The notes under the pieces are model-generated. The model made no database searches and had not been told where the DNA came from. It saw only the letters and a program-made list of their open reading frames with translations. A stretch of 64,000 nt of DNA, from contig NZ_BMOP01000019.1 of NCBI RefSeq assembly GCF_014647135.1, positions 1-64,000 of the forward strand, given 5' to 3'. Position 1 is the stretch's first letter, and the number at the start of each line of letters is the position of its first letter. The position numbers and the translations under genes are program-made. This document shows, piece after piece, positions 46,097-56,005 of this stretch. The stretch comes from Shewanella xiamenensis (lineage in GTDB: Bacteria; Pseudomonadota; Gammaproteobacteria; Enterobacterales; Shewanellaceae).

Positions 46097-47887
46097 TTAA
46101 AAAATAGTTTCATCAAGCGTGGTTAGCATCGCACTCGCCTGCTCCAACTGTTTACGCAAGCTGCGGCTCTGCACAGCCCAATACGCCATATAAAAGTCCG
46201 CCGTTTTCAGTTTAGCCTGGTAAAACTCCGCCTCTTGCGTGCCATTTGCGAGCGCAGTTAGTGCAATCTTGGCCATACGCGCCCACATCCATGCCAGAGC
46301 CGTAATGCCAAATAACTCCATATACGCCATCGATGCCGCGCCGATAATGTCGGGATTGCTGGCTGCATGGCTCGCTAAATAACCACTCGCCTTTTGTAAA
46401 TCGGTGGCGCAATCCATTAGCCCACTCACGTAGGGCTGCATTTGCGCATCTTTGCCCTGTGATTGAATAAATTCAGTGACCAGCGTTGACCATTGCTGCA
46501 TGGCAGCACCGCGATCGCTCAGCAGTTTACGCCCAACTAAATCGAGTGCCTGAATACCATTAGTTCCTTCATAAATCAGTGCAATACGGCTATCACGCAC
46601 AAATTGCTCCATCCCCCACTCGTGAATATAACCATGACCACCAAACACTTGCTGGGCATCCACGCAGGCATTAAAGCCTCGGTTTGTGATAAACCCCTTC
46701 ACTACTGGCGTAAACAAGGCCGCTAATTGCGAGGCCGCTTTGGCTTTTGCAGGATCGCTATGGCGCTCAGCCTCATCTAACCACAGCGCCTGCTGGCCAA
46801 CGAGTGCACGGGCACCTTCATTAAAGGCTTTTTGCGATAACAACATCCGGCGCACATCACCGTGTACCAAAATCGGGTCGGCAACTTTTTCAGGCGCTTT
46901 AGCGCCACTAATGGCGCGGCTCTGCAATCTGTCCTTGGCGTAGGCTAAGGCATTTTGATAGGCGATTTCGGAGACGCCTAATCCCTGCATTCCAACCCCC
47001 AAACGCGCTTGGTTCATCATGGTAAACATGGCGCGCAGCCCTTGGTGGGGTTCTCCCACTAACTCACCGAGTGCCCCCTCAAATACCATCACACAGGTTG
47101 AGTTACCGTGGATGCCCATTTTGTGTTCAAGCCCACTGGCATAGAGGCTGTTCGCCTCACCTAAACGGCCATCACTGTTCACTAACACTTTGGGCACGGC
47201 AAACAGCGAAATGCCCTTAACCCCTTCGGGCGCATCGGGCAAGCGTGCTAACACTAAGTGCACTATGTTATCGGTAAATTGATGGTCGCCCGAGGAGATA
47301 AAAATCTTCTCACCAGTGATCGCAAAGTAGCCGTCCGCCGCAGGCACGGCCTTAGTACGCAATAGTGCTAAGTCGGTTCCGGCATGGGATTCGGTTAGGT
47401 TCATGGTGCCAGTCCATTCACCACTCACTAATTTCGCTAGATACTTCTGTTTAAGTGCCTCACTGCCGTGGGCATGAATGGCCGCATAGGCGCCGTGGGT
47501 AAGGCCGGGATACATGGCAAAGGCCATGTTAGTTGAGGTTTGCATCTCGGTGGCGAAAATCCCGACTACTTCGGGCAGTCCTTGGCCACCGTACGCAGGA
47601 TCGCAGGTCAGTGTCGGCCAACCATTGTCGACAAACTGCTGATAGGCGTCGGCAAAACCTTCGGGGGTAACCACTTTGCCATCCACGAGTTTGCAGCCCT
47701 GCACATCCCCCACGCTATTTAACGGCAACATCACCTCAGTACTGAAATCCGCCATACCTTGGAGGATGGCATCGACCAAATCGGGGTCGATCTCATCGAA
47801 GCCTTTTAGGGCATCTTGCTGATAAATATGCAACATTTCATCGAGGATAAATTGATAGTCACGCAGTGGTGCTTGATAGACTGGCAT
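46097..47887 (-). CDS. Acyl-CoA dehydrogenase (large, DmdC-like type)
   Basis: This FAD enzyme carries out alpha,beta-dehydrogenation of an acyl-CoA. The 596 residues are of the long type that includes 3-methylmercaptopropionyl-CoA dehydrogenase DmdC. N-terminal, middle (M-N-L-T-E-S-H-A-G-T-D, about 164-174) and C-terminal dehydrogenase domains are followed by the extra C-terminal domain of this subgroup. The segment I-Y-E-G-T-N-G-I-Q (about 442-450) holds the probable catalytic-base Glu region. It is monocistronic, with AGGGAAG before the ATG. The substrate may be DMSP-derived or a medium/long acyl-CoA; sequence alone does not decide. Confidence 0.88.
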   Translation of the reverse strand: MPVYQAPLRDYQFILDEMLHIYQQDALKGFDEIDPDLVDAILQGMADFSTEVMLPLNSVGDVQGCKLVDGKVVTPEGFADAYQQFVDNGWPTLTCDPAYGGQGLPEVVGIFATEMQTSTNMAFAMYPGLTHGAYAAIHAHGSEALKQKYLAKLVSGEWTGTMNLTESHAGTDLALLRTKAVPAADGYFAITGEKIFISSGDHQFTDNIVHLVLARLPDAPEGVKGISLFAVPKVLVNSDGRLGEANSLYASGLEHKMGIHGNSTCVMVFEGALGELVGEPHQGLRAMFTMMNQARLGVGMQGLGVSEIAYQNALAYAKDRLQSRAISGAKAPEKVADPILVHGDVRRMLLSQKAFNEGARALVGQQALWLDEAERHSDPAKAKAASQLAALFTPVVKGFITNRGFNACVDAQQVFGGHGYIHEWGMEQFVRDSRIALIYEGTNGIQALDLVGRKLLSDRGAAMQQWSTLVTEFIQSQGKDAQMQPYVSGLMDCATDLQKASGYLASHAASNPDIIGAASMAYMELFGITALAWMWARMAKIALTALANGTQEAEFYQAKLKTADFYMAYWAVQSRSLRKQLEQASAMLTTLDETIF

Positions 47888-48114
47888 AATCGCTTCCCTT
47901 TCTTGTTTTATGGCAATGGACTAAGTGCTCTGACCACTTTAGCTAAATCTGTTGAAAAAGGAAGCATCTGAGCCTCTGTGCAGTGACTTTTGTTTGCACA
48001 ATCGAACAGCAAAACCGTAAATTGATCGCAACAAAGGCTTATGCTCAAGTGCAAAAGTTTGTAAGCTAAGTGTCTGTATTGCTGATACGTCATCAGGTTG
48101 AGGATATTGTTACT

Positions 48115-48963
48115 ATGGGTTCTGTTACCACCAAAAAACACGCAAACGGGCTCGATTATGTCGAAGTGAACACTGCGTTATGCCAAGCAAGGATTTTTTT
48201 ACAGGGCGCGCAAATCGATCATTTTCAACCCGTAGGTAAGCCCCCCTTATTATGGGTGTCTTCAGCGGATGACTATCAACCCGGTAATGGGATCCGTGGC
48301 GGAGTGCCCGTCTGCTGGCCTTGGTTTGGTATGAGCAATCAAGCTAATTTCCCACAACATGGTTTTGCCCGTACCCGAATTTGGACACTCGAGTCGGTTG
48401 AGATGCGTAATCAACTGGTGGATTTACGTTTTAGCTTAACTATCAGCGAAGAAGATAAGGTCTTTTGGCCGCACCATACCCAAGTCAACGTACTCTTTAC
48501 CTTAGGTGAAACCTTAAGTATCAGCTTAGTTAACACTAACCTTGGCGATGTGCCGGTTACACTCACCCAAGCGCTACACAGCTATTTTCCGATTGAAGAT
48601 ATTCACCAGCTTAAAGCCACTGGTTTTAGCGGTGCTCAATATATTGAGTTTTCCGAAGGGCCTTACCCGCAAACGACGGATGACGTGTTATTTGACCGCG
48701 AAACCGACCGCGTTTACACCAACCTAGGTCCAGTACAACACTTACATACGCCCAAAGGTGTGATTGAAGTGAGCCGTGAAAATAGCCACTCGGCCGTGCT
48801 GTGGAACCCTTGGATTGAAAAATCGACCCGTCTTGCCCGCTTTAATGACGATGACTATCTCACCATGGTGTGTCTCGAAGCCGCCAATGTGCTTGAAGAT
48901 AAGTTAACGCTGGCTCCCGGCGAGAGCCACAGTTTAGTTACCCATATTCGCTGGGCAGACTAA
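48115..48963 (+). CDS. D-hexose-6-phosphate mutarotase (YeaD type)
   Basis: YeaD-family enzymes interconvert the anomers of glucose-6-phosphate and related sugars. The 282 residues carry the aldose-1-epimerase-like fold with G-I-R-G-G-V-P-V-C-W-P-W-F-G (about 60-73), Q-H-G-F-A-R (about 81-86) with the catalytic His, and the H-S-Y-F (about 158-161) and E-x-A-N segments. The ATG at 48115 is preferred (AGGA upstream); an in-frame start 45 bases earlier would add residues without similarity. It is divergent from the acyl-CoA dehydrogenase gene. Confidence 0.9.
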   Translation: MGSVTTKKHANGLDYVEVNTALCQARIFLQGAQIDHFQPVGKPPLLWVSSADDYQPGNGIRGGVPVCWPWFGMSNQANFPQHGFARTRIWTLESVEMRNQLVDLRFSLTISEEDKVFWPHHTQVNVLFTLGETLSISLVNTNLGDVPVTLTQALHSYFPIEDIHQLKATGFSGAQYIEFSEGPYPQTTDDVLFDRETDRVYTNLGPVQHLHTPKGVIEVSRENSHSAVLWNPWIEKSTRLARFNDDDYLTMVCLEAANVLEDKLTLAPGESHSLVTHIRWAD

Positions 48964-48987
48964 TCGGTCTTTATCCCCAATCAATGC

Positions 48988-49016
48988 AAAAGCCCAGTGC
49001 ATGACTGGGCTTTTTT
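48988..49016 (+). terminator. Terminator of the mutarotase gene
   Basis: AAAAGCCCAGT (48988-48998) pairs with ACTGGGCTTTT (49004-49014) around a 5-nt loop, with a T-run to 49016. Confidence 0.92.
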
Positions 49017-49059
49017 ATGCCATCAAATTCACGATGGTCATCTGTTTGGCAATCACCGC

Positions 49060-49935
49060 CTACTTAGTGTTTTTCTCAAAACGCGCTAACAAGCTTGAGG
49101 TATCCCAACGATTACCGCCCATGGCTTGAACTTCAGAATAAAACTGATCCACTAGCGCGGTTAAGGGTAAGTGCGAGCCATTGCGGCGAGCTTCTTCTAG
49201 GGCAATGCCTAAATCCTTACGCATCCAATCGACGGCAAAACCAAAATCATAGCTTTGACCCCACATGGTTTTGTAGCGATTTTCCATCTGCCAACTTTGC
49301 GCCGCACCTTTACTGATCACTTCAACCACTTTTTCACCGTCAAGACCAGCCTTACGGGCAAATTGCAGCGCTTCTGCAAGGCCTTGAACCACACCTGCGA
49401 TACAAATTTGGTTGACCATCTTAGTGAGTTGGCCGGCACCAACCTCACCTAAGCGCTCTGCGCAACGTGCAAACGCTTCGATAACGGGCTTTACACGTTC
49501 GAATACGGCTTGATCGCCCCCGACCATCACGGTCAGTACGCCATTTTCGGCGCCAGCCTGGCCACCCGATACAGGCGCATCGAGAAAATCGACGCCTTTT
49601 TCGGCCAGCACTTTATGTAATTCACGGGCCACATCGGCAGAAGCCGTCGTATGGTCAACTAATACTGTGCCTGGCGCCATGCCATGGATCACGCCATCAT
49701 TGCCTAATACCACTTCACGCAAGTCGTTATCGTTGCCTACGCAGGTAAAAACAATATCTTGGCCAATAGCCGCTTCTTTAGGCGTTGGGCAGCAACGACC
49801 GCCGTAATTCTCGACCCAAGTTTGTGCCTTAGCAAAAGTGCGGTTATACACAGTAACCTCATGGCCCTTGTTGAGTAAGTGTCTTGCCATGGGGTAACCC
49901 ATTACGCCTAAACCAATAAATGCGACTTTTGCCAT
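49060..49935 (-). CDS. Beta-hydroxyacid dehydrogenase (3-hydroxyisobutyrate / tartronate semialdehyde reductase family)
   Basis: This family oxidises beta-hydroxyacids or reduces the matching semialdehydes with NAD(P). The 291 residues have the N-terminal Rossmann motif G-L-G-V-M-G (about 8-13), the substrate-binding D-A-P-V-S-G-G (about 118-124) and the catalytic lysine in G-Q-L-T-K-M-V-N-Q (about 171). The arginine after the Rossmann fold (V-Y-N-R-T) suggests NADP use. The ATG at 49935 follows AAAGGAA. An operator-like palindrome lies just upstream. The exact substrate is not clear, since no pathway genes are adjacent. Confidence 0.87.
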   Translation of the reverse strand: MAKVAFIGLGVMGYPMARHLLNKGHEVTVYNRTFAKAQTWVENYGGRCCPTPKEAAIGQDIVFTCVGNDNDLREVVLGNDGVIHGMAPGTVLVDHTTASADVARELHKVLAEKGVDFLDAPVSGGQAGAENGVLTVMVGGDQAVFERVKPVIEAFARCAERLGEVGAGQLTKMVNQICIAGVVQGLAEALQFARKAGLDGEKVVEVISKGAAQSWQMENRYKTMWGQSYDFGFAVDWMRKDLGIALEEARRNGSHLPLTALVDQFYSEVQAMGGNRWDTSSLLARFEKNTK

Positions 49936-50216
49936 GAGGAATTCCTTTAATTGATAAACAAGGTGAAACGTTTTACACCACACATTTGCACTGCGTTCAT
50001 TTAACCTCACTGAATTAACACAATAGATTAACGACACACAGGATGCGCGCTTATGTTACTCCGAGAAAGACCCGACCCAAACTAAAAAAATGCGAGCAAG
50101 TGTTTCAACTTAAAAGGTCAATCTGTAGCTAAAACTGTGGCGGCAGTGTAGCACTCGATTAGGCGAGCGTCAGAGTAAAAATGCCCTTGGTAACAAACGC
50201 AGTGTTCGACAGAAAC
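49936..50216. other. Intergenic region upstream of the beta-hydroxyacid dehydrogenase gene
   Basis: About 280 bp of promoter region for the leftward dehydrogenase gene and the 3' side of the thioesterase gene. It contains an operator-like palindrome at 49964-49977. I see no gene. Confidence 0.4.
49962..49979. promoter_or_regulatory. Operator-like palindrome before the beta-hydroxyacid dehydrogenase gene
   Basis: GGTGAAACGTTTTACACC has the symmetric core AAACGTTT typical of LacI-family operators, flanked by GGTG and CACC with a 2-bp offset. It lies about 27 bp upstream of the start codon, in the promoter or leader. The regulator is unknown. Confidence 0.4.
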
Positions 50217-50218
50217 AA

Positions 50219-50242
50219 CAAAGGCGCACAGAGGCGCCTTTG
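50219..50242. terminator. Terminator of the thioesterase gene
   Basis: CAAAGGCGC (50219-50227) pairs with GCGCCTTTG (50234-50242) around a 6-nt loop. T-rich tails lie on both strands (TTGTTGTTTC on the minus strand). Confidence 0.85.
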
Positions 50243-50261
50243 TTTTTATAACTAACCCAAA

Positions 50262-50741
50262 TCACTTTTGTACGTGTGCTTCCATTTCGGCGCCAATTTT
50301 CTTGCGCATTTCCATTAAGCGCAGTGCGGAATCACGCAGATGAATATCATACTCAGTCTGCGGCACCCATTCAGGCACGGGTGTAGGTTGACCATTTTCA
50401 TCCACGGCAACCATGATGACGATACAGTGAGTGGTGAGATGACGCTCAGAGACCTTAGGATCCCCTGCCCGCACATCAATACCGATGTGCATAGAGGTCT
50501 TACCGGTATAAATCACCTTAGCGCTGACTTCGACGATATTTCCCACGAGGATTGGCTGAACAAAACGAATTCCACCCGCATAGGCGGTAATACAATATTT
50601 ACCACTCCAGCCAGCAGCACAGGCATAAGCCGCAAGGTCAATCCATTTCATCACAGCGCCACCGTGAACCTTACCACCAAAATTCACATCTGCGGGTTCT
50701 GACAAAAATCTCAGGGTAATTTGTCTATCGATACCAGCCAT
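50262..50741 (-). CDS. Acyl-CoA thioesterase, hotdog family (YciA/BFIT-like)
   Basis: This enzyme hydrolyses acyl-CoA to free acid and CoA in the cytoplasm. The 159 residues carry the hotdog signature A-D-V-N-F-G-G-K-V-H-G-G-A-V-M-K-W-I-D (about 17-35), with the Asn/Asp catalytic positions; the C-terminal part is polar and helical. It is monocistronic, ended by a strong hairpin. It might balance CoA pools near the fatty acid genes, but no direct link is visible. Confidence 0.87.
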   Translation of the reverse strand: MAGIDRQITLRFLSEPADVNFGGKVHGGAVMKWIDLAAYACAAGWSGKYCITAYAGGIRFVQPILVGNIVEVSAKVIYTGKTSMHIGIDVRAGDPKVSERHLTTHCIVIMVAVDENGQPTPVPEWVPQTEYDIHLRDSALRLMEMRKKIGAEMEAHVQK

Positions 50742-50857
50742 ATAACCTCAACTTATTCAGCCTCTGTGGCTCAATGATTTTGCAATGAGTTGAGTTTACG
50801 ATAGAAATGCGCAATAGCGTAAAGATAATTACGATTGTCTCAGTGGAGAGAACCGAT

Positions 50858-51226
50858 TTAGCCAAAGTAACTTATCAGCCCACAAGAGAGTAATAATCCC
50901 GGCAACGCCAGGCGATACAACCACAGCTGTAATTGACTGCTAACAAAGCGAGTGCCCTTGCCATAAGTGTAAACACCCAACCCAGCCAAAAACAGCCCAA
51001 TCACTTCAAATCCCGATGACATATGGTTACTACCACCGACACTGATGGCGGTCACCAATAAGGCGAACCACACCAACACATATGCCGCAATCGCAAAGGT
51101 GAAGGTCTTCATGCCGATATCCATATTAGGATGCCAAGCTTTGGATTCTCCACGAATTAATTCGGTCAAATTTGCGGTTACGGCACCAACGATAGGCACA
51201 AGCGGGATCACCAGAGGGTTTAACAT
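50858..51226 (-). CDS. Small membrane protein of unknown function
   Basis: I do not recognise this 122-residue protein. It has three or four hydrophobic segments (about 4-20, 40-64, 73-88 and 103-120). A polar patch lies after the first (L-I-R-G-E-S-K-A-W-H-P-N), and there is a positively charged loop (Y-G-K-G-T-R). The ATG at 51226 is supported by AAAGGAA 8 bases upstream; the frame extends 54 bases further without a site. It follows the fab cluster in the same direction but is separated from fabF by the fabF terminator, so it is probably transcribed alone. Confidence 0.75.
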   Translation of the reverse strand: MLNPLVIPLVPIVGAVTANLTELIRGESKAWHPNMDIGMKTFTFAIAAYVLVWFALLVTAISVGGSNHMSSGFEVIGLFLAGLGVYTYGKGTRFVSSQLQLWLYRLALPGLLLSCGLISYFG

Positions 51227-51360
51227 GACAGATTTCCTTTTAAATAGAATATGCCTGTCATTATCGGCGGCAAAGGGCATTAAACAAGCTTGATGAACAA
51301 AGGTTAACTATTTGGATATCAGCAGGTTAGAAAGTGATATTAGGCACAATTCGAGCATAA

Positions 51361-51386
51361 AAAAATGCGCCAGTAGGCGCATTTTT
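51361..51386 (-). terminator. Terminator of fabF
   Basis: AAAAATGCGCC (51361-51371) pairs with GGCGCATTTTT (51376-51386) around a 4-nt loop; T residues continue on the minus strand. Confidence 0.92.
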
Positions 51387-51404
51387 TATCGAGCTAACCG
51401 CTGT

Positions 51405-52652
51405 TTAGACTTTCTTAAACAGCAATGAACCGTTAGTGCCACCAAATCCGAAGGAGTTACACAGAGCATACTCTAACTTTACATCACGGGCAGTGTGCGC
51501 CACGAAGTCTAAATCACAGCCTTCATCTGGATTATCGAGGTTGATGGTCGGTGGTACGGCTTGGTCGCGCAGCGCAAGCAGAGTGAAAATCGCTTCAACC
51601 GCACCCGCAGCGCCCAGCAAGTGACCCGTCATAGACTTAGTCGAGCTGACAAGCAGGTTGTAGGCATGATCGCCAAACACAGATTTCACCGCGGCCGCTT
51701 CCGCTTTATCACCCGCAGGCGTTGAAGTGCCGTGCGCATTGATATAACCAATTTTTTCAAATGGCAGCTTAGCATCATTGACTGCATTGACCATAGCGGC
51801 CGCAGCGCCCGCGCCATCACTTGGAGGCGATGTCATATGGAACGCATCACCACTCATACCAAAGCCGACAAGTTCACCATAAATGGTCGCACCGCGCGCT
51901 TTAGCATGTTCGTATTCTTCCATCACCATCACACCCGCGCCATCACCGATGACAAAACCATCACGGTCTTTATCCCACGGACGACTGGCTGCCGTTGGGT
52001 TATCGTTACGGGTCGACAGCGCTTTAGCTGCGCCAAAACCACCTACGCCTAATGGACAAGTCACATCTTCGGCGCCACCGGCAACCATCACGTCAGCATC
52101 GCCATAGGCGATAGTGCGCGCCGCAAAACCGATGTTGTGCACACCAGTAGTACAAGCGGTCGTGACGGCAAAGTTAGGGCCAGTCATGCCGTACATAATC
52201 GATAAATGGCCGGCAATCATGTTAATAATGGTGCTTGGCACGAAGAAAGGCGAAATTTTACGAGGGCCACCGCTTAATAGCGCGCTGTGGTTTTGTTCAA
52301 TCAACCACATACCGCCCATGCCAGCACCGATTGCGGTACCCACACGGCCAGGGTTTTCTTTGCTCATATCCAGACCTGAGTCTTGGATAGCTTGGATGCC
52401 CGCAGCCATACCATACTGAATAAAGAGGTCCATTTTGCGGGCGTCTTTTTTAGTTAAGTACTGCTCAACATCGAAATCTTTTACAGAACCACTGAAACGA
52501 GTGGTAAATTCGCTGGCATCAAATTTGGTTATGGGCGCAATCCCACTCTTACCCGAAAGCAGGGCTTTCCAAGTAGTGTCGACAGTATTGCCCACGGGCG
52601 TTACTAACCCTAAACCGGTTACCACTACACGACGTTTAGACACGGCAGTCAC
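51405..52652 (-). CDS. fabF: 3-oxoacyl-ACP synthase II
   Basis: FabF elongates acyl-ACP with malonyl-ACP and controls the unsaturated fatty acid content with temperature. The 415 residues match E. coli FabF (413). The nucleophile is Cys 167 in T-T-A-C-T-T-G. The two catalytic histidines are in N-A-H-G-T-S-T-P (about 304) and [10 protein letters not shown] (about 341). It is the last gene of the cluster and is separated from acpP by 200 bp that contain an attenuating terminator. Confidence 0.97.
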   Translation of the reverse strand: MTAVSKRRVVVTGLGLVTPVGNTVDTTWKALLSGKSGIAPITKFDASEFTTRFSGSVKDFDVEQYLTKKDARKMDLFIQYGMAAGIQAIQDSGLDMSKENPGRVGTAIGAGMGGMWLIEQNHSALLSGGPRKISPFFVPSTIINMIAGHLSIMYGMTGPNFAVTTACTTGVHNIGFAARTIAYGDADVMVAGGAEDVTCPLGVGGFGAAKALSTRNDNPTAASRPWDKDRDGFVIGDGAGVMVMEEYEHAKARGATIYGELVGFGMSGDAFHMTSPPSDGAGAAAAMVNAVNDAKLPFEKIGYINAHGTSTPAGDKAEAAAVKSVFGDHAYNLLVSSTKSMTGHLLGAAGAVEAIFTLLALRDQAVPPTINLDNPDEGCDLDFVAHTARDVKLEYALCNSFGFGGTNGSLLFKKV

Positions 52653-52811
52653 CTTTTGAATGCTAAATAGATTAAGTTATGACAGACAAATGCGGTTCTA
52701 TCATTAAAATGTCTTCGCCAATCTGCGGCGAGCATCTCATGGATAAATTCAACACAGCTTCCAGAGACGATTGAATGGCACTATTGCAGAATGAGGCGGG
52801 GCTAAAACAAA

Positions 52812-52837
52812 AACAGGCGGCATATATGCCGCCTGTT
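52812..52837 (-). terminator. Terminator between acpP and fabF
   Basis: A perfect 26-bp palindrome, AACAGGCGGCATA with its complement at 52825-52837, is followed on the minus strand by TTTTGTTTT. It lies 16 bp after the acpP stop and probably limits read-through into fabF. Confidence 0.88.
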
Positions 52838-52852
52838 CTCTAGAATTCAGAA

Positions 52853-53086
52853 TTACTGATTCTTAGAAACGTAATCGATCGCTGCTTGAACAGTAGTGAT
52901 CTTTTCAGCTTCTTCATCAGGGATCTCGGTATCAAACTCTTCTTCCAGAGCCATAACCAACTCAACAGTGTCCAGAGAATCTGCACCCAGATCGTCAACG
53001 AAAGATGCCGCTGGTTTAACGTCTTCTTCTTTAACGCCCAGTTGCTCTACAATGATTTTCTTTACACGTTCTTCGATGTTGCTCAT
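52853..53086 (-). CDS. acpP: Acyl carrier protein
   Basis: ACP carries growing acyl chains on a 4'-phosphopantetheine arm. The 77 residues are very acidic. The attachment Ser is 37 in the motif G-A-D-S-L-D-T-V-E, conserved with E. coli AcpP. A Shine-Dalgarno AGGAAAG precedes the ATG. It lies between fabG and fabF as in most gammaproteobacteria, with a strong terminator directly behind it. Confidence 0.98.
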   Translation of the reverse strand: MSNIEERVKKIIVEQLGVKEEDVKPAASFVDDLGADSLDTVELVMALEEEFDTEIPDEEAEKITTVQAAIDYVSKNQ

Positions 53087-53249
53087 TAGTTTTCTTTCCT
53101 ATTCAAATTACGCACTTGCGTAAGATTGCGAGTAGTTTATTAGATTTGGCTGACAATGCAAGCTTAGTTTTCGTGGTCTAACCACGAAATTTAGCGACCA
53201 ATTGATACAGATCACTACTCAGTTGCGACAGTATCCCTGCCATCCGCCC

Positions 53250-53996
53250 TTAAACCATGTACATTCCGCCATTCACATGCAAAGTCTCGCCTGTGATATA
53301 AGCGGCAGAATCCGACGCCAAGAAGAGTACGGCATTGGCAATTTCTTGCGCTTGCCCTAATCGTTCCATCGGAACCTGAGACATGATAGCTTTTTGCTGA
53401 TCTTCGGTCAGCTCATCAGTCATATCGGTCTGGATAAATCCAGGAGCGATAGCATTAACTGTAATTTGACGAGATGCAACCTCTCTTGCAAGAGATTTTG
53501 TAAATCCGATCAAACCAGCTTTTGCTGCCGAGTAGTTAACTTGACCTGCATTGCCCATAGTGCCTACCACTGAACCGATATTGATGATCCGGCCGAAACG
53601 CTTTTTCATCATGGTACGCATCACAGGTTTTGATAGTCTGAACAATGATGTCAGGTTGGTATCGATGATATCGTTCCATTCATCATCTTTCATTCGCATC
53701 AGCAAATTATCACGGGTGATACCCGCGTTGTTGACTAGAATATCAACATCACCCGCTTTTTCTTTGATCGAATCGAATAAATCGGTGACGGATTGACTAT
53801 CGGTAACATTAAGCACTAAACCAAAACCTTTGTCACCCAGATATTCTTGAATTGCTGCGGCGCCCTTCTCACTTGTGGCAGTTCCAACCACAATCGCACC
53901 GGCTTCGACTAAGGTTTCGGCAATCGCGCGGCCAATACCACGACTCGCGCCTGTCACTAAGGCAACTTTGCCCGCTAAACTCAGATTGATACTCAT
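53250..53996 (-). CDS. fabG: 3-oxoacyl-ACP reductase
   Basis: FabG is the NADPH-dependent short-chain reductase of the elongation cycle. The 248 residues carry the nucleotide motif T-G-A-S-R-G-I-G (about 15-22), N-N-A-G (about 89-92), Ser in I-G-S-V-V-G (about 141) and the catalytic Y-S-A-A-K (about 154-158). It lies 9 bp after fabD, so the two are cotranscribed. AAGGAG precedes the ATG. Confidence 0.97.
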   Translation of the reverse strand: MSINLSLAGKVALVTGASRGIGRAIAETLVEAGAIVVGTATSEKGAAAIQEYLGDKGFGLVLNVTDSQSVTDLFDSIKEKAGDVDILVNNAGITRDNLLMRMKDDEWNDIIDTNLTSLFRLSKPVMRTMMKKRFGRIINIGSVVGTMGNAGQVNYSAAKAGLIGFTKSLAREVASRQITVNAIAPGFIQTDMTDELTEDQQKAIMSQVPMERLGQAQEIANAVLFLASDSAAYITGETLHVNGGMYMV

Positions 53997-54005
53997 ACAA
54001 ACTCC

Positions 54006-54932
54006 TTATTCAGTTAACGCGGCAAGGGATGCAACGTCATTAACTGCTTGGGCAGAAAGAGATTTATTAATGCGTTTCGCAAGACCTGTCAATACTTTAC
54101 CAGGACCACACTCAACTAACTGGGTAATACCTTTTTCGGCCATTAACTCAACGGTTTCGCTCCAGCGTACTGGGCAATACAGTTGACGAACCAGCGCATC
54201 TTTAATGTCGGCAACCACAGTGGGTGATGCCACATCTACGTTATTAATAACGGTGATGCTCGGCGCATTAAACTGCACATCGTTTAACGCAAGAGCTAAT
54301 TTATCAGCAGCAGGTTTCATTAATGCGCAGTGTGATGGCACGCTGACAGGCAAGGCTACCGCCATTTTGGCGCCCGCAGCTTTACAGGCCGCAGCAGCGC
54401 GTTCAACCGCATCTTTTTGACCGGCGATAACCACTTGGCCAGGGCTGTTGAAGTTAACTGGGCTTACCACTTCGCCTTGAGCGGCTTCAATACACGCATT
54501 AGCAATACCGTCATTATCTAGACCGATAATCGCGTACATAGCGCCAGTACCGGCGGGTACGGCTTGCTGCATCAATTGACCACGTAGCTCAACCAGTTTG
54601 ATCGCATCTTTAAAGTCGATGACACCAGCACAAACTAATGCAGAATATTCGCCTAGGCTGTGACCCGCTAACATCGCAGGCATAGCTTTACCAGAGGCAA
54701 CATAGGCACGCCAAATCGCCACACTTGCCGCTAATAAAGCAGGCTGAGTTTTATCGGTTTCATTTAAGGTTTCAACGGGGCCGTCTTGCACTAATGCCCA
54801 CAAGTCATACCCTAACACCTCACTCGCTTCGGCAAAGGTTTGTCCCACAATCGGCTGTACAGCAGCCAGTTCGGCTAACATGCCTAGGGCCTGTGAACCT
54901 TGGCCAGGGAATACAAAAGCTACATTTTCCAT
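54006..54932 (-). CDS. fabD: Malonyl-CoA:ACP transacylase
   Basis: FabD loads malonyl groups onto ACP. The 308 residues match E. coli FabD (309). The active Ser is 92 in G-H-S-L-G-E-Y, the first oxyanion motif G-Q-G-S-Q is at 10-14, and the catalytic His lies in V-P-S-H-C-A-L (about 201). It follows fabH after 104 bp and precedes fabG by 9 bp. Confidence 0.97.
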   Translation of the reverse strand: MENVAFVFPGQGSQALGMLAELAAVQPIVGQTFAEASEVLGYDLWALVQDGPVETLNETDKTQPALLAASVAIWRAYVASGKAMPAMLAGHSLGEYSALVCAGVIDFKDAIKLVELRGQLMQQAVPAGTGAMYAIIGLDNDGIANACIEAAQGEVVSPVNFNSPGQVVIAGQKDAVERAAAACKAAGAKMAVALPVSVPSHCALMKPAADKLALALNDVQFNAPSITVINNVDVASPTVVADIKDALVRQLYCPVRWSETVELMAEKGITQLVECGPGKVLTGLAKRINKSLSAQAVNDVASLAALTE

Positions 54933-55036
54933 ATCAAATTACCTATGGCGAACTTAATTTATTGAACACTAAACCGTTATCTTGGACAGCTAACCAAGAT
55001 AACGATGAGCAGGAATTTATTCGTATACAGATACGG

Positions 55037-55996
55037 TTAAAAACGGACGAGCGCACTGCCCCACGCAAAACCAGCGCCAAAGGCTTCGAGCAGCAAGAGC
55101 TGACCACGTTGGATCCGACCATCACGCACAGCTTCATCCAGAGCAATAGGTACCGAAGCCGCCGAGGTATTACCATGCTTAGCAAGGGTTAACACCACTT
55201 TATCTAAGCTCATGTCTAGCTTTTTCGCCGTGGCATTAATAATGCGGAAGTTAGCCTGATGCGGCACCAACCAGTCGATTTCCGACTTATCGATATTATT
55301 CAGGCGCAAGGTTTCAGTCACGACATGGGATAACTGAGTCACCGCCACTTTAAAGACGTCATTGCCTTTCATCGTCATAAAACCAACCGCTTCAGAGGTT
55401 TCCCCCTGACGTGGTGGGAAAGCGCACTTAAGCAAATCGCCTTGACGACCATCGGCATAAATATGGGTTGAAATAATCCCGGGCTCATCGGAAGCACCGA
55501 TAACCGCCGCCCCCGCACCATCCCCAAACAGAATAATGGTGGTACGATCTTCCGGCTCACACAGACGGGATAATACATCAGCGCCAATCACGAGGACTTT
55601 TTTCGCGGTACCGTTTTTAACAAATTGGTCCGCAACCGATAAGGCATAGACAAAACCTGAACAAGCCGCCGCAATATCAAAGGCTGGAATGGTATGCACA
55701 CCGAGCATGGCTTGGATTTCGCAGGCCGCGGCAGGGAATGCATTTGCCGCACTGGTTGTACCGCAAATGATCATATCTAAATCTGATGCCTCAATACCGG
55801 CCATCTCTAACGCATTTAATGCCGCCTGATAGCCCATCGTTGAGACAGTTTCGTCTTGCGCTGCAATGCGGCGCTCTGAAATACCAGTGCGTTCAACAAT
55901 CCATTGGTCACTGGTTTCCACCATTTTTTCCAAATCTTGATTACTACGCACCTGCACCGGTAGGTAACTACCAGTTCCGAGAATTTTTGTATGCAT
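55037..55996 (-). CDS. fabH: 3-oxoacyl-ACP synthase III
   Basis: FabH starts fatty acid synthesis by condensing acetyl-CoA with malonyl-ACP. The 319 residues match E. coli FabH (317). The Cys-His-Asn triad is visible: C112 in A-A-A-C-S-G-F, His in V-P-H-Q-A-N (about 246) and Asn in H-G-N-T-S-A-A (about 276). It begins 9 bp after plsX with AAGGAGG upstream. Confidence 0.97.
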   Translation of the reverse strand: MHTKILGTGSYLPVQVRSNQDLEKMVETSDQWIVERTGISERRIAAQDETVSTMGYQAALNALEMAGIEASDLDMIICGTTSAANAFPAAACEIQAMLGVHTIPAFDIAAACSGFVYALSVADQFVKNGTAKKVLVIGADVLSRLCEPEDRTTIILFGDGAGAAVIGASDEPGIISTHIYADGRQGDLLKCAFPPRQGETSEAVGFMTMKGNDVFKVAVTQLSHVVTETLRLNNIDKSEIDWLVPHQANFRIINATAKKLDMSLDKVVLTLAKHGNTSAASVPIALDEAVRDGRIQRGQLLLLEAFGAGFAWGSALVRF

Positions 55997-56005
55997 AAGG
56001 AGGAA

